DNA from: an uncultured Bacilli bacterium | GTDB taxonomy: Bacteria; Bacillota_I; Bacilli_A; RF39; UBA660 | NCBI GenBank assembly: GCA_934085595.1 | Contig: CAKOHK010000001.1 | Location: 151,180 to 215,179, forward strand | DNA length: 64,000 nucleotides | Reading direction: 5' to 3' | In this document: positions 25,322-34,680 of the stretch, piece after piece | Layout of the letters: each line of letters starts with the position of its first letter | Numbering within the stretch: the first letter of the stretch is position 1 | Notes under the pieces: generated by a model | What the model saw: the letters and a program-made list of their open reading frames with translations, nothing else | What the model was told of the DNA's origin: nothing | The model's database searches: none | Translations under genes and position numbers: made by a program

Positions 25322-26554
25322 ATGAATAAAAATATAATTTGTATTGATTTAAAAAGTTTTTTTGCATCAGTCGAATGTATAGATAGAGGACTAGATCCAT
25401 TCACTACTCCACTAGTGGTAGCAGACATTTCTCGTGGTGAAGGAGCTATGACTCTCGCGGCGACCCCATATTTAAGAAGTCTTGGCGTAGAATCAAGAAG
25501 CAGAGTTTTCACATTACCAAAAAACATCAAAATAATATTCGCAAAACCAAGAATGAAATTATATGAAACATACAGTAAAAAAGTAATGAATATATATAAA
25601 AGTTTTGTAAGTGAAGAAGATGTATATGTTTTTTCGGTAGATGAAGCATTTTTAGATGTTACTAAATATCTAGACTACTATAAAATGACTGACTTTGAAC
25701 TAGCAAAAACAATAATGAACAAAGTAAAAGAAGAAACAGGACTTACTACAACATGTGGTATCGGTCCAAACATGTTTTTATGCAAAGTAGCAATGGACAC
25801 AGAAGCAAAGAAAAATAAAAGTTTTATAGCTAAATGGACATACAAAGATGTAGAAACTAAACTGCAAGAAATAACACCACTAAACAAAATATGTGGAATT
25901 GGAAGACAATACGAAAAGCATTTAAATGATTTAAAAATATACAAACTAAAAGATGTATTTAAATACACAAGAGGATTTTATATAAAAAGATTTGGAAATG
26001 TAGCAGGTAACGATATATGGCTTAAAGCATCAGGCCTAGACTACAATACAGTACAAGAACTGAATAAAAAGCAAAGAGAAAAGTCTATGAGTTTAAGCCA
26101 AATATTAAAAAGAGATTATAAAATAGAAGAAGCATTTACAATAATAATAGAAATGACGGATATGCTTTGTAGAAAATTAAGAAAAAGTAATAAAATGACT
26201 GGAAGAATCACTCTATTTTTAAGATATACAAGAGACTTAAATAATGGATTTTCAAAATCAATAAGTATAGAACCAACAGATAATCAAAATAAAATAATAG
26301 AAATATTTAAAAGAATATATAATGAAAATATAGAAGACTATCCAGTTAGAAAACTAGGCATAGCATTTAGTAATTTAGAAACTAAAAACACATCCCAGTT
26401 AAGCATATTTGATGATGTAGAAAAAGAAGATAAATACACTTCCGCAATAGACGAAATACAAGAAAAGTATGGCCCACTATCTATCCTAAGAGCTTCTTCT
26501 TTAATGGAAAACTCAACAATAAAAGAAAGAGAAAAGTTTAAAAATCTATTTTAA
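25322..26554 (+). CDS. Y-family translesion DNA polymerase (UmuC/YqjW-like)
   Basis: A 410-aa polymerase. IICIDLKSFFASVECI (about residues 5-20) gives the first metal Asp and steric gate Phe, and VYVFSVDEAFLDVT (about 103-116) the catalytic Asp-Glu pair. A helix-hairpin-helix (LNKICGIGRQYEKHL, about 190-205) and a little-finger domain follow. FASVEC and MTLAATPYLRSLGV resemble the UmuC/UvrX/YqjW branch rather than DinB. An upstream start at 25292 lies in the promoter, so the ATG at 25322 is chosen although its ribosome site is weak. Likely damage-inducible. Confidence 0.9.
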   Translation: MNKNIICIDLKSFFASVECIDRGLDPFTTPLVVADISRGEGAMTLAATPYLRSLGVESRSRVFTLPKNIKIIFAKPRMKLYETYSKKVMNIYKSFVSEEDVYVFSVDEAFLDVTKYLDYYKMTDFELAKTIMNKVKEETGLTTTCGIGPNMFLCKVAMDTEAKKNKSFIAKWTYKDVETKLQEITPLNKICGIGRQYEKHLNDLKIYKLKDVFKYTRGFYIKRFGNVAGNDIWLKASGLDYNTVQELNKKQREKSMSLSQILKRDYKIEEAFTIIIEMTDMLCRKLRKSNKMTGRITLFLRYTRDLNNGFSKSISIEPTDNQNKIIEIFKRIYNENIEDYPVRKLGIAFSNLETKNTSQLSIFDDVEKEDKYTSAIDEIQEKYGPLSILRASSLMENSTIKEREKFKNLF

Positions 26555-27343
26555 CAACTCATCCAAAGAAACTATATTAAAACCTTTACTCTTAATATAT
26601 TTAATCGCAACACTAAGTTCACTCAAAATATACTCATTTTCACTAATAAAAATAATATTCCCCGCACCTACATTATTTTTAATATAAGAAACAAGATTAC
26701 GATTAACTACTTCACTTACATATAAAGTACTTATATTATCATTAGCGCACAAACTCAAAACATCAAACTTATCACTCTTACTACAATAATATTTATCTAT
26801 ATTATAAGATTTAAGTGTATTTTTAAAACTCTTATACTCTCTTTCACTATTCCCACTAAAAACTATATTACTTCTTCCATCAATATACTTAACATTATTA
26901 TAATTAGCAAGCATATTAACAAAAGCATTATTTTTATCAAAAATACTTACCATCTCATTAATATATTTTCCATCATTAATCTTAACAACTATACTAACCT
27001 TATTTAAAGTATTAAAAGCACCTATAATATACTTATCCAAATTATTACTAGCACTCGTAACACACTCGTCACTATCATAAGATATTAAATCTTTTCTAAA
27101 GCCAATTCCTTTCATATTACCATAACTTTTAATAACATTAACACTTTTCCCACTATTTCCAATAATAATGTTACTATCATTAATGCTTCCCTCAGCACAC
27201 TTATAATCAAAATCATCTTTATATAAATTAATCGCATCCATAATAACATCATTCTTTTTAGAAAGTTCAAAAACCTTATTCATATATATAATACAAAATA
27301 CAAAAATCATAATCATATAAAAATATCTAATAAACCTCTTCAT
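26546..27343 (-). CDS. membrane-anchored protein with degenerate polysaccharide-deacetylase-like C-terminus
   Basis: A 265-aa protein with an N-terminal anchor (residues 5-25). The rest is outside the cell. The last 40 residues (GNIIFISENEYILSELSVAIKYIKSKGFNIVSLDELL) copy the ending of NodB-type polysaccharide deacetylases (strand, helix, K-G-x, strand, ELL), but the metal-binding Asp and His motifs are not visible, so it is probably inactive or a different family. The 3' end overlaps the converging polymerase gene by nine bases. Function uncertain. Confidence 0.5.
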   Translation of the reverse strand: MKRFIRYFYMIMIFVFCIIYMNKVFELSKKNDVIMDAINLYKDDFDYKCAEGSINDSNIIIGNSGKSVNVIKSYGNMKGIGFRKDLISYDSDECVTSASNNLDKYIIGAFNTLNKVSIVVKINDGKYINEMVSIFDKNNAFVNMLANYNNVKYIDGRSNIVFSGNSEREYKSFKNTLKSYNIDKYYCSKSDKFDVLSLCANDNISTLYVSEVVNRNLVSYIKNNVGAGNIIFISENEYILSELSVAIKYIKSKGFNIVSLDELLK

Positions 27344-27373
27344 ATTAAACTATATGAAAAAACACTTTAAATA

Positions 27374-28465
27374 TTATAAAGTGCTTGAAATATTAAATCT
27401 CTTATTAAAATCTTGAACTCTCTTTCTAATATAAGGCTCTACATAATCTCCATCAATAAATGAATCAATATCTATTTTAAAATAATCAAGTATCTGCCCT
27501 ATATCATAGTCAAAATATAATCTATTACTGCATATCTCATCAAGAATCTCAAGAGCCTTCTTTTTATCTTTTCTATAAAGAACTGCTAAATGAAGACTTA
27601 CATAATTACCAATAAAATAATTAAAACTTTCATTGTAATTATATAATTCTTCAAGCTTTATATTCCCATTATCATACCCCTCAGACATATAATTATAAAA
27701 ATCAATAACGTCATCTGCATAACAAATAAATGGAAAAGACCTTCTATTAAAATAAACATCACTAGCTTTTTCATCTATTTTATTATCTTTAATATAATCT
27801 AAAAATATTCTTTCATAAAATGTAGATGGAACTTCATCCAAAAAGCATTTATAATATGGCTTCATCTGACCATAAGGTAAAGCATACTTATAAAAATCAA
27901 TAGCGTGCCCTATCTCATGAGATAAAATACACCCGTTTCCATAATGAGAAAGTCCAGTAAATAACAAAACATAACATTTTTGTAAATAATAACTCCAGTT
28001 ACATACTCCGCCATACACCGGATTATAAAACTCATCACTAACAAGGCCATTTTTAAACATACTCTTAGTTATTTCATAATCCCTATCACTTACACTTTTC
28101 ATAAACTCAAGTAAAGTACAAATAATATCAGATTTACTTTTACACTCAAGCGCGTCATCCATAGGCATATAAATATAACCACAAGAATCATATATATCAG
28201 TAATACTACTAGCCATAGTATTTAAATATAATTGATTATCTTCTAAAGCTCTTAGTAGTTTATCTTCATTCTTCTTATTTATATCTTTTACTCTAGAATA
28301 TTTATACTTACTCTCAATACTACTTTTAACGCCTCCCAAAATATTAGCTGACATATTTCCAAGAGTATTCACATCAGTAGGATACATTAAAGAATTATTT
28401 CCTTTTTCTAAGAACTTATAAAGTCTATCCATGTCTCTTTTAATTTGTTTAACATCAAAATCCAT
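27374..28465 (-). CDS. M3-like zinc metallopeptidase
   Basis: A 363-aa soluble protein. LSHEIGHAIDFYK (about residues 178-190) contains the HExxH zinc motif, and FLDEVPSTFYERIFLDYI about 20 residues later supplies the Glu ligand in the E-V-x-S arrangement of M3 oligopeptidases. It is much shorter than PepF (about 600 aa) and the N-terminal half is reduced, so the substrate tunnel may differ. The ribosome site GAGGGGGA is strong. Likely cytoplasmic peptide degradation. Confidence 0.75.
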   Translation of the reverse strand: MDFDVKQIKRDMDRLYKFLEKGNNSLMYPTDVNTLGNMSANILGGVKSSIESKYKYSRVKDINKKNEDKLLRALEDNQLYLNTMASSITDIYDSCGYIYMPMDDALECKSKSDIICTLLEFMKSVSDRDYEITKSMFKNGLVSDEFYNPVYGGVCNWSYYLQKCYVLLFTGLSHYGNGCILSHEIGHAIDFYKYALPYGQMKPYYKCFLDEVPSTFYERIFLDYIKDNKIDEKASDVYFNRRSFPFICYADDVIDFYNYMSEGYDNGNIKLEELYNYNESFNYFIGNYVSLHLAVLYRKDKKKALEILDEICSNRLYFDYDIGQILDYFKIDIDSFIDGDYVEPYIRKRVQDFNKRFNISSTL

Positions 28466-28484
28466 TATAATCCCCCTCTATAAG

Positions 28485-28507
28485 AAAACCTACTAATGGC
28501 TAGTAGG
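28485..28507 (-). terminator. serS terminator overlapping its stop codon
   Basis: On the minus strand CCTACTA-GCCAT-TAGTAGG is followed by TTTTC. The left arm is coding and the loop runs up to the serS TAG, an economical arrangement. Confidence 0.75.
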
Positions 28508-29782
28508 CACAATTTTATCTTTACCACCCATATAAGGTCTTAATACTTCTGGTACAGTAATACTTCCATCTTCATTATAATTATTTTCAATAACAGCAAT
28601 TAACCCTCTAGGACTAGCAACAACAGTATTATTTAGAGTATGTACAAAATAAGTACCATCTTCACCCTTAGTTCTAATACCAAGTCTACGAGCTTGAGCA
28701 TCACCAAGAGTACTACAGCTACCAACTTCAAAATACTTTTGTTGTCTTGGACTCCAAGCCTCTATATCACAAGATTTAACTTTCAAATCAGCAAGATCAC
28801 CACTACAGCACTCAAGTTGTCTAACTGGAACATTAAGATTTCTAAATATTTCTACTGTATATCTCCACATTTTTTCATAAAAATCCATAGACTCACTAGG
28901 TTTACATAAAACTATCATTTCTTGTTTTTCAAATTGATGAACTCTATAAAGTCCTCTTTCTTCAAGTCCATGACTTCCACCCTCTTTTCTAAAACAAGGA
29001 CTATAAGAAGTCATAGTAATTGGAAGTTCACTTTCATTAATTATTCTATCTTTAAATCTACCAATCATAGAATGTTCACTTGTACCAATTAAATATAAAT
29101 CTTCATTTTCTATTTTATACATCATAGCTTCCATTTCAGGAAAACTCATAACACCTTCAACTACACTTGCATGAATCATAAAAGGTGGAATAGCAAATGT
29201 AAATCCTTTATCAATCATATAATCACGAGCATAAGCAAGCATTGCTTCATGAAGTCTAGCAGCATCTCCAAGTAAATAATAAAAACCTTGACCACTAGTT
29301 TTACCAGCACTATCTTTATCAAGTCCATTTATAGATTCAAGTATATCAGCATGATAAGGTATAGTATAAGAAGGAACAGTTGCTTCTCCAAATCTTTGAA
29401 CCTCAACATTCTCACTATCATCTTTTCCGATAGGTACACTCTCATCTATTATATTAGGAATAACCATCATTTTTTCTCTAATTAATTTTTCAAGTTCAAC
29501 TTCCCTATTACCGCATTCTTCAATTTCACGAGATATCTCTTGAACTCTCTTTTTAGCTTCTTCTATCTTATCAGTTTCTTTGTTTTTAACATACTCTCCT
29601 ATAGAAGCACTAACTTTATTTTTTTCACTTCTTAAATTATCAGCCTTAAACTTAGCAAGTCTATATTCTTCATCAAGATTATACACTTCATCCACAATAG
29701 GAAGTTTTTCATCTTGGAACTTTTTCTTAATATTTTCTTTAACTAAATCTCTATTTTCTCTTATTAATTTAATATCTATCAT
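28493..29782 (-). CDS. serS: serine-tRNA ligase
   Basis: A 429-aa class II synthetase charging tRNA-Ser. The N-terminal long antiparallel coiled coil (residues about 30-105) binds the tRNA variable arm. Motif 2 is FRKEGGSHGLEERGLYRVHQF (split around residue 265-285) and motif 3 lies in the GLIAVIENN region (about 395). Length and order are normal. Unlike alaS and pheS in this window, I see no T-box leader upstream; the upstream stretch holds only the terminator of the next gene and about 70 bp of AT-rich sequence. Confidence 0.97.
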   Translation of the reverse strand: MIDIKLIRENRDLVKENIKKKFQDEKLPIVDEVYNLDEEYRLAKFKADNLRSEKNKVSASIGEYVKNKETDKIEEAKKRVQEISREIEECGNREVELEKLIREKMMVIPNIIDESVPIGKDDSENVEVQRFGEATVPSYTIPYHADILESINGLDKDSAGKTSGQGFYYLLGDAARLHEAMLAYARDYMIDKGFTFAIPPFMIHASVVEGVMSFPEMEAMMYKIENEDLYLIGTSEHSMIGRFKDRIINESELPITMTSYSPCFRKEGGSHGLEERGLYRVHQFEKQEMIVLCKPSESMDFYEKMWRYTVEIFRNLNVPVRQLECCSGDLADLKVKSCDIEAWSPRQQKYFEVGSCSTLGDAQARRLGIRTKGEDGTYFVHTLNNTVVASPRGLIAVIENNYNEDGSITVPEVLRPYMGGKDKIVPTSH

Positions 29783-29849
29783 ATTTCACAACCTCACTCA
29801 TATTTTAACATCAAAAATATTAAATGTAAATGATAACAAATATTCTAAA

Positions 29850-29881
29850 GAAAAAAACTAACAAACTATAGTTCATTAGTT
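29850..29881 (-). terminator. terminator of the 731-aa gene
   Basis: AACTAATGAAC and GTTTGTTAGTT pair around TATA, followed on the minus strand by T7. It starts directly after the stop codon at 29883. Confidence 0.8.
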
Positions 29882-29882
29882 A

Positions 29883-32078
29883 TTACATAACAGGTCCTGA
29901 ATCTTCAAGATTTGCATTATTATTCATATTCATCTCATTCATATGAGTTTGCATTAAATATTGAATCATTTGTTTACTATAATCGCCTTTTTTTCGTTCT
30001 TTAGAATAATACATATCATAATATCCTAAAACATCACTTTCACTTACTCCCATCTTCTGTGAAACATCACTTAAATATTCTTGTATCTTACTATTATCAG
30101 GCATCTTTTTCTTTTTTTCCATTAACAACTTACAAAAACTAGATTTTTCTTTAGCCTCTAAAGGAAATGTTCTAATCGCTTCAGGATTCCTCTGAAACAA
30201 ATCAGTTATTTGACTATACATATAATCTGATGTATTAAATCCACCAATCATCATATTATCAACAACATTATTAAGAGGTGAATAATCATAATACTCTGAA
30301 GGTATATCAAAATTATCAGGAGAAAAACTAGTACTCCTCTTCATCACTTCAGCATTACCAGCTATAGATTGCATCGCCATAAGATCACCTACTAACTTAT
30401 TACCCTCAAAGTTAATATCACCCGCATAATCCTTATCCCTAACAGCATCTTGATAATGTTCAATCTCCGTTATTATTTGAGCTTTAATAGTTTTTAAAGC
30501 ACCTTCATCATAACTACTAATATCTACTCCATTAAGCATCTGTGCAAACACACTATCAACATCAAAATCATAACTATCAGATTTATCCAAAAGATATTTC
30601 AAAAACTGAGCTTGATGTGCATACTTACCACCAGCTTCTTTAGAAAAATCTAAATTAAGACTCTTTAACATAGATATATTAAGTGATGAAATATAACTAT
30701 CTTCTTTACTCCTATTAATCAAATCTAAAATATCATCACTACCCTTTGCATATTTACCACTCACATTAGCAGTATAAGCAAGTAAATAGCCTAAATACTT
30801 ACTCTTTAATTCATCATAATCAGCATTAATACTATCTTCAATCGGAGGAATATTTACTTTAGTTTCAGCTTTAGGTAAAACTATACCCTTTTCTTCATCT
30901 GTTAAAGTACGACTAAGTATTTCTTCACTACTACTTGTTAAAAATAAATCTGTATTATATGCTTTAAGAAAACTATCAGAAGGACTTCCAAGTCTTTTAA
31001 CATTAACAAAATCATATTCAGACTGTAAAGTCTTTGCCATAACTGCGATTTCATCTAATTTACTATAAAATAATTCTTCGTTTTTAGCTATATCAACAAG
31101 CATAGGATATCTTCCAATGATACTTGATATAGGATGAAAAGAAACAGTCTCATCAAAAGAAGATATTTTATTTTCACGTACACTTTCAATTGCTCCCATT
31201 ATTGCTCTAACGCCATATCCCATGTCAAAGAAATCATATTTTCCACTAGCCTCAACTTCATGAACATGATTTTCAAACGACGCTTTAGCAAGGCTAGGAT
31301 CAATTCCTTTCATATTATAAGCTTTATAAGCAGCAATAGATTCAAATCTATCAAGTTGGCTAGCCGTAGGCACAACAAGTCTATCCATATCCGCAAATAC
31401 CATTACTTGACTACGTCCAAACTTATCTAAAACAGCAGCATAATCCATATCTTTTCCAATAGTAGTACTTACATTTTCTTTACCGTAAACTTTTTCAGTT
31501 ATTGCTTTTACCATATCTTCCATTTTTTTAGGATAAACATTAACCACAATAGGTGCTTTAACTGTATTTACTCCATACTTATTTACCTGCATCTCACCAG
31601 CCTCATATATCGCATGATGTAAGCAATATAAGTTCCACTTTTCATTTGACTTCTGTGCTACCTCCATCTCATCTTCTCTATTCTTGCACACATCACTAGA
31701 AAATATAGGAAGTCCTTCTTTTTTCTTATATTCAACAGTTTCAAGAGTATGATTCGCTTTTACATATCTAGATTCAACTTCATCTTCCTTAACCCCATAC
31801 ATAAAATCAACAAATGGACTTATATAAACAGATCTACGTAATGCATCATTTATAGAATATTCTGTAAGTGAATCACTAGTATCATAACCAGTCATAGCGT
31901 ACAAAGAAGGTATGCTTCCTTCTAAAGCCTCTTTACTCTTATCATACCCAGTCCATATCCTATAATAATTAGGATCAATACGCACACTCGTCATAAAGTT
32001 TGGATAATCACGCATATTTTTATCAAAATAATAAAGATTACTAGGTATCTCACCATAATTTACTACAAAATCAGCCAT
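29883..32078 (-). CDS. large orphan protein, 731 aa, unknown function
   Basis: I do not recognise this protein. It has no signal peptide or membrane helix and mixed helix-strand composition. Regions worth noting: an N-terminal aromatic-rich part (LYYFDKNMRDYPNFM); a stretch NLYCLHHAIYEAGEMQV...APIVVNVYPKK (about 150-190) with a His pair; VMVFADMDRLVVPTASQLDRFESI (about 235-260); and a C-terminal helical third ending in a Met/Asn-rich tail (QTHMNEMNMNNNANLED). The gene stands alone with its own promoter (TTGTGG, 17 bp, TATAAT at 32151-32123) and terminator. Its size and isolation mark it as a candidate for structure-based search. Confidence 0.75.
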   Translation of the reverse strand: MADFVVNYGEIPSNLYYFDKNMRDYPNFMTSVRIDPNYYRIWTGYDKSKEALEGSIPSLYAMTGYDTSDSLTEYSINDALRRSVYISPFVDFMYGVKEDEVESRYVKANHTLETVEYKKKEGLPIFSSDVCKNREDEMEVAQKSNEKWNLYCLHHAIYEAGEMQVNKYGVNTVKAPIVVNVYPKKMEDMVKAITEKVYGKENVSTTIGKDMDYAAVLDKFGRSQVMVFADMDRLVVPTASQLDRFESIAAYKAYNMKGIDPSLAKASFENHVHEVEASGKYDFFDMGYGVRAIMGAIESVRENKISSFDETVSFHPISSIIGRYPMLVDIAKNEELFYSKLDEIAVMAKTLQSEYDFVNVKRLGSPSDSFLKAYNTDLFLTSSSEEILSRTLTDEEKGIVLPKAETKVNIPPIEDSINADYDELKSKYLGYLLAYTANVSGKYAKGSDDILDLINRSKEDSYISSLNISMLKSLNLDFSKEAGGKYAHQAQFLKYLLDKSDSYDFDVDSVFAQMLNGVDISSYDEGALKTIKAQIITEIEHYQDAVRDKDYAGDINFEGNKLVGDLMAMQSIAGNAEVMKRSTSFSPDNFDIPSEYYDYSPLNNVVDNMMIGGFNTSDYMYSQITDLFQRNPEAIRTFPLEAKEKSSFCKLLMEKKKKMPDNSKIQEYLSDVSQKMGVSESDVLGYYDMYYSKERKKGDYSKQMIQYLMQTHMNEMNMNNNANLEDSGPVM

Positions 32079-32122
32079 CTTACACCTCCATTATATCATC
32101 TAGTAATATATCTTCTATTTAA

Positions 32123-32151
32123 ATTATACTCTAATATATTAAATACCACAA
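32123..32151 (-). promoter_or_regulatory. promoter of the 731-aa gene
   Basis: Minus-strand TTGTGG (32151-32146) and TATAAT (32128-32123) with 17 bp between. A GGAGGTG ribosome site precedes the ATG at 32078. Confidence 0.6.
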
Positions 32152-32167
32152 GGACTAATAAAAATCC

Positions 32168-32683
32168 TTATTTTATACTATTAAGCCCTCTAGCATACTC
32201 TTCTAACATCTTACATTTTCTTTCTATCTCATTAACAACATCTTTTATACTTCTATGATTACCATCTCTATCATAATAATCAATCACAGATTCAATAGTA
32301 CTCCTCTTTTCATCTTCACCATCATCTATCCTATAATAAAAACCATCAGGTAAGTTATCAAACTTATATTCTCTTTCAAATAATATGTATAAAAGAGTAT
32401 TTTCAATTTCTTCAAAGCAATCAAAACCATCTTCCCTTATTCTTTTAATAAGTATTTTATTATTATTTTGATATTCTTTCAATTTATCAATACTAACATT
32501 CAAACTCTCACGAAACTCTATTTTATAATGTCCTGAACAACTAGCAAATGTCTTATATCCTTTTTTATTAAATAATGAAACTGCATTAGCTATAGCTTTA
32601 TCACAAATAAACACATCTTTATTGTCTTCAGCATGAAACCACACTTCAAAAGTATTTCTATCAATCAAACTATTTTTATCCAT
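32168..32683 (-). CDS. hypothetical protein with SCSGH-type motif
   Basis: A 171-aa cytoplasmic protein. IANAVSLFNKKGYKTFASCSGHYKIEF (residues about 29-55) is a recognisable motif of small Firmicute hypotheticals (helix, K-G-Y-x-T, S/C-C-S-G-H, then a strand), in which Cys and His may bind a ligand or metal. The second half is charged and helical. No assigned function. It is a single gene between the 731-aa gene and the kinase-like gene at 32759. Confidence 0.65.
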   Translation of the reverse strand: MDKNSLIDRNTFEVWFHAEDNKDVFICDKAIANAVSLFNKKGYKTFASCSGHYKIEFRESLNVSIDKLKEYQNNNKILIKRIREDGFDCFEEIENTLLYILFEREYKFDNLPDGFYYRIDDGEDEKRSTIESVIDYYDRDGNHRSIKDVVNEIERKCKMLEEYARGLNSIK

Positions 32684-32758
32684 TTACTTCTCCCGTTAAT
32701 ATTATATCATCACTTCTAAAAAATTAAAAAACAATCAGCAACTAATTCACTAATTGTT

Positions 32759-33571
32759 TCATTCTTTAACTATCTTATAACTTTCATAAATATACTTTAA
32801 ACTATCTTTAACATATATAGTCTTCTCTACTTCACTACCAGACAAAACCATTTTAGGTGGTATAGAAATCAATATCTTAAATAAAAGTTCTTCTTCTTTA
32901 AGTAATTCAAAATTATTTTTATATGTTTTAAATAGTATATCAAAATTAAGTTTATATCCATCACTTTTATAATATTTATATAAATCTAAAACGGGAGTAT
33001 CGACCAAATGTTTTTCCCAACTAATTAAATAATTTTTATCCCCTCTAATAAAATGTTCTTTTTTAATATTATTATGAACTATACATACTCTCTCAGTAGT
33101 TTTATCTTTTACAATATTCATCCATTTCTTAATATTTTCTTCAGCATACTTTAAACTACCAAGAATAGTACTATAATTTCTAGCAAGTAAATAATGTGAT
33201 GGACTCATATAAACTTCACCCTCTATACTATCCATAAGATTCTCATAGTAATCTTTTAAATAAAGAATATTACCCTCTATTTTCTCTTTAACCTCTTTAT
33301 GTTTATTACTACTTATATCTTTATAAAATACAGTTTTACTATGAAGTTTAGCCATAGTTTCTATTATAGATGTCCCACTAGCTACTTCCCTATACTTTTC
33401 GCTCTTAATATATTTACTCCTAACACTATCATCAAGAACCTCTATAACAGAAGGAAAATTATCAAACCCACTCAAAAGTAAATAATCATATAGCTCAAGT
33501 ACCTCATCATTTCTTTTCTTAACAACACTATCCCCATCTATAACCACACTATTTTTATATTTCTTACTCAT
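32759..33571 (-). CDS. CotS/YsxE-like kinase-fold spore protein
   Basis: A 270-aa protein of the aminoglycoside-phosphotransferase fold as in CotS/YsxE. CIVHNNIKKEHFI (about residues 180-192) corresponds to the catalytic loop (HGD/HNN...N position replaced by His), and YLISWEKHLVDTPVLDLYKYY (about 198-218) to the metal-binding and helix region; the usual DFE/DFD appears as SWE, so kinase activity is doubtful. It directly follows the SpoVID-like gene with an eight-base overlap, the same order as spoVID-ysxE in Bacillus, which supports a role in spore coat assembly. Confidence 0.7.
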   Translation of the reverse strand: MSKKYKNSVVIDGDSVVKKRNDEVLELYDYLLLSGFDNFPSVIEVLDDSVRSKYIKSEKYREVASGTSIIETMAKLHSKTVFYKDISSNKHKEVKEKIEGNILYLKDYYENLMDSIEGEVYMSPSHYLLARNYSTILGSLKYAEENIKKWMNIVKDKTTERVCIVHNNIKKEHFIRGDKNYLISWEKHLVDTPVLDLYKYYKSDGYKLNFDILFKTYKNNFELLKEEELLFKILISIPPKMVLSGSEVEKTIYVKDSLKYIYESYKIVKE

Positions 33572-34265
33572 TTATATAAGGTATTATTATCTTATCTCCA
33601 ACACTTACATTACTTAAATCATTATAATCTTTAATATCATCATACTTAACATTATATTTCTGACATATGCCATCTATCGTATCATTATCTCTAACTATAT
33701 AAACTTTATAAATATTATAATTTTCTTTATTAACAATATTATTAGTTAAATTACTAATTTCTTCATTCCCTATATTATTAACCTCTTCATTAATATTAGT
33801 AGTCTTATTATTAGAATTATTAATTATATTATCACTTATATCAGTATTAATATTAACATCAACATTATTATCATTAATTTCATTTTCTTCTTTAAAATAA
33901 TCTTCATTATTTAAATTATCAAATACATCCATAGGAATACTCTCTTCTTTCTTATCACAAGTAAATAATAAACTAGCATTAATACTCATAATATCTTTTA
34001 CATAATCATATTTAAAATCATCTATTTCTATATTAATAGTATCTTTTAATACATCATCTCCTATAGATATTTGATATGGTACTTCATAATAGAAATCTTC
34101 TTCTATTAAAGATGCCTCCGTCATTTTATATGTACCTGATATTATAATGTTTCCATTAACTGTATTATCTTTAATTTTATGATTTTCTTCTACATCTATT
34201 GATGTAACTTCACTAATTTTACTTTTAAAAATTATATCTTTTTTAAGTGGTATTAACTCTTTCAT
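33564..34265 (-). CDS. SpoVID-like spore coat morphogenetic protein with C-terminal LysM
   Basis: A 233-aa protein. The N-terminal 110 residues form a SPOCS-like beta domain (NGNIIISGTYKMTEASLIEEDFYYEVPYQISI). A low-complexity Asn-rich linker follows (about 125-175). The last 45 residues are a LysM domain (YKVYIVRDNDTIDGICQKY ... LSNVSVGDKIIIPY). SpoVID of Bacillus has the same order but is longer. The gene follows the spoVA operon and precedes the YsxE-like gene. A role in coat attachment to the outer forespore membrane is inferred. Confidence 0.75.
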   Translation of the reverse strand: MKELIPLKKDIIFKSKISEVTSIDVEENHKIKDNTVNGNIIISGTYKMTEASLIEEDFYYEVPYQISIGDDVLKDTINIEIDDFKYDYVKDIMSINASLLFTCDKKEESIPMDVFDNLNNEDYFKEENEINDNNVDVNINTDISDNIINNSNNKTTNINEEVNNIGNEEISNLTNNIVNKENYNIYKVYIVRDNDTIDGICQKYNVKYDDIKDYNDLSNVSVGDKIIIPYINE

Positions 34266-34312
34266 ATTTCTCCTCTCACAAAAATATATGAAAGACTATC
34301 TTTTTTTAGTAC

Positions 34313-34346
34313 AAAAAACCTCATAACATTTAATTACGAGGTTTAA
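34313..34346 (-). terminator. terminator of the spoVACDE operon
   Basis: On the minus strand AAACCTC and GAGGTTT pair across a 15-base loop that includes the spoVAE stop codon, followed by a T6 tract. Confidence 0.75.
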
Positions 34347-34680
34347 ATAAAAGTGTAACAATAAAAGCACATACAATAGCAGTAGTAAGCCCAGCTCCTG
34401 CATTATCAAATAATCCTTTAATAAGCCCTAGAAATCCAGATGCTTTATATCCAGCACTAGCACCAGTTACTAAAAGATGTCCAAAGTTAACTATCGGAAC
34501 AGTTGCTCCAGCACAGCAAAGTCCTATTATTTTATCATATATTCCAAATCCAGAAAGAGCACATCCAAATATAACTAAAATTGTATTCATATGTCCAGAA
34601 GTTAAATTAGTTTTTTCAAGAATATACTGTGAAATAGCACAAAGCAAACCACAAAATAGAAAAGCATAAAAATATGTCAT
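34330..34680 (-). CDS. spoVAE: stage V sporulation protein AE (SpoVAEb)
   Basis: A 116-aa membrane protein with three to four helices. The conserved CCAGATVPIVNFGHLLVTGA segment (about residues 55-74) is characteristic of SpoVAC/SpoVAEb subunits, which form the membrane channel for dipicolinic acid movement into the spore core and out at germination. Normal length. It overlaps spoVAD by four bases. Its presence with AC and AD gives the minimal clostridial-type spoVA set. Confidence 0.92.
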   Translation of the reverse strand: MTYFYAFLFCGLLCAISQYILEKTNLTSGHMNTILVIFGCALSGFGIYDKIIGLCCAGATVPIVNFGHLLVTGASAGYKASGFLGLIKGLFDNAGAGLTTAIVCAFIVTLLFKPRN

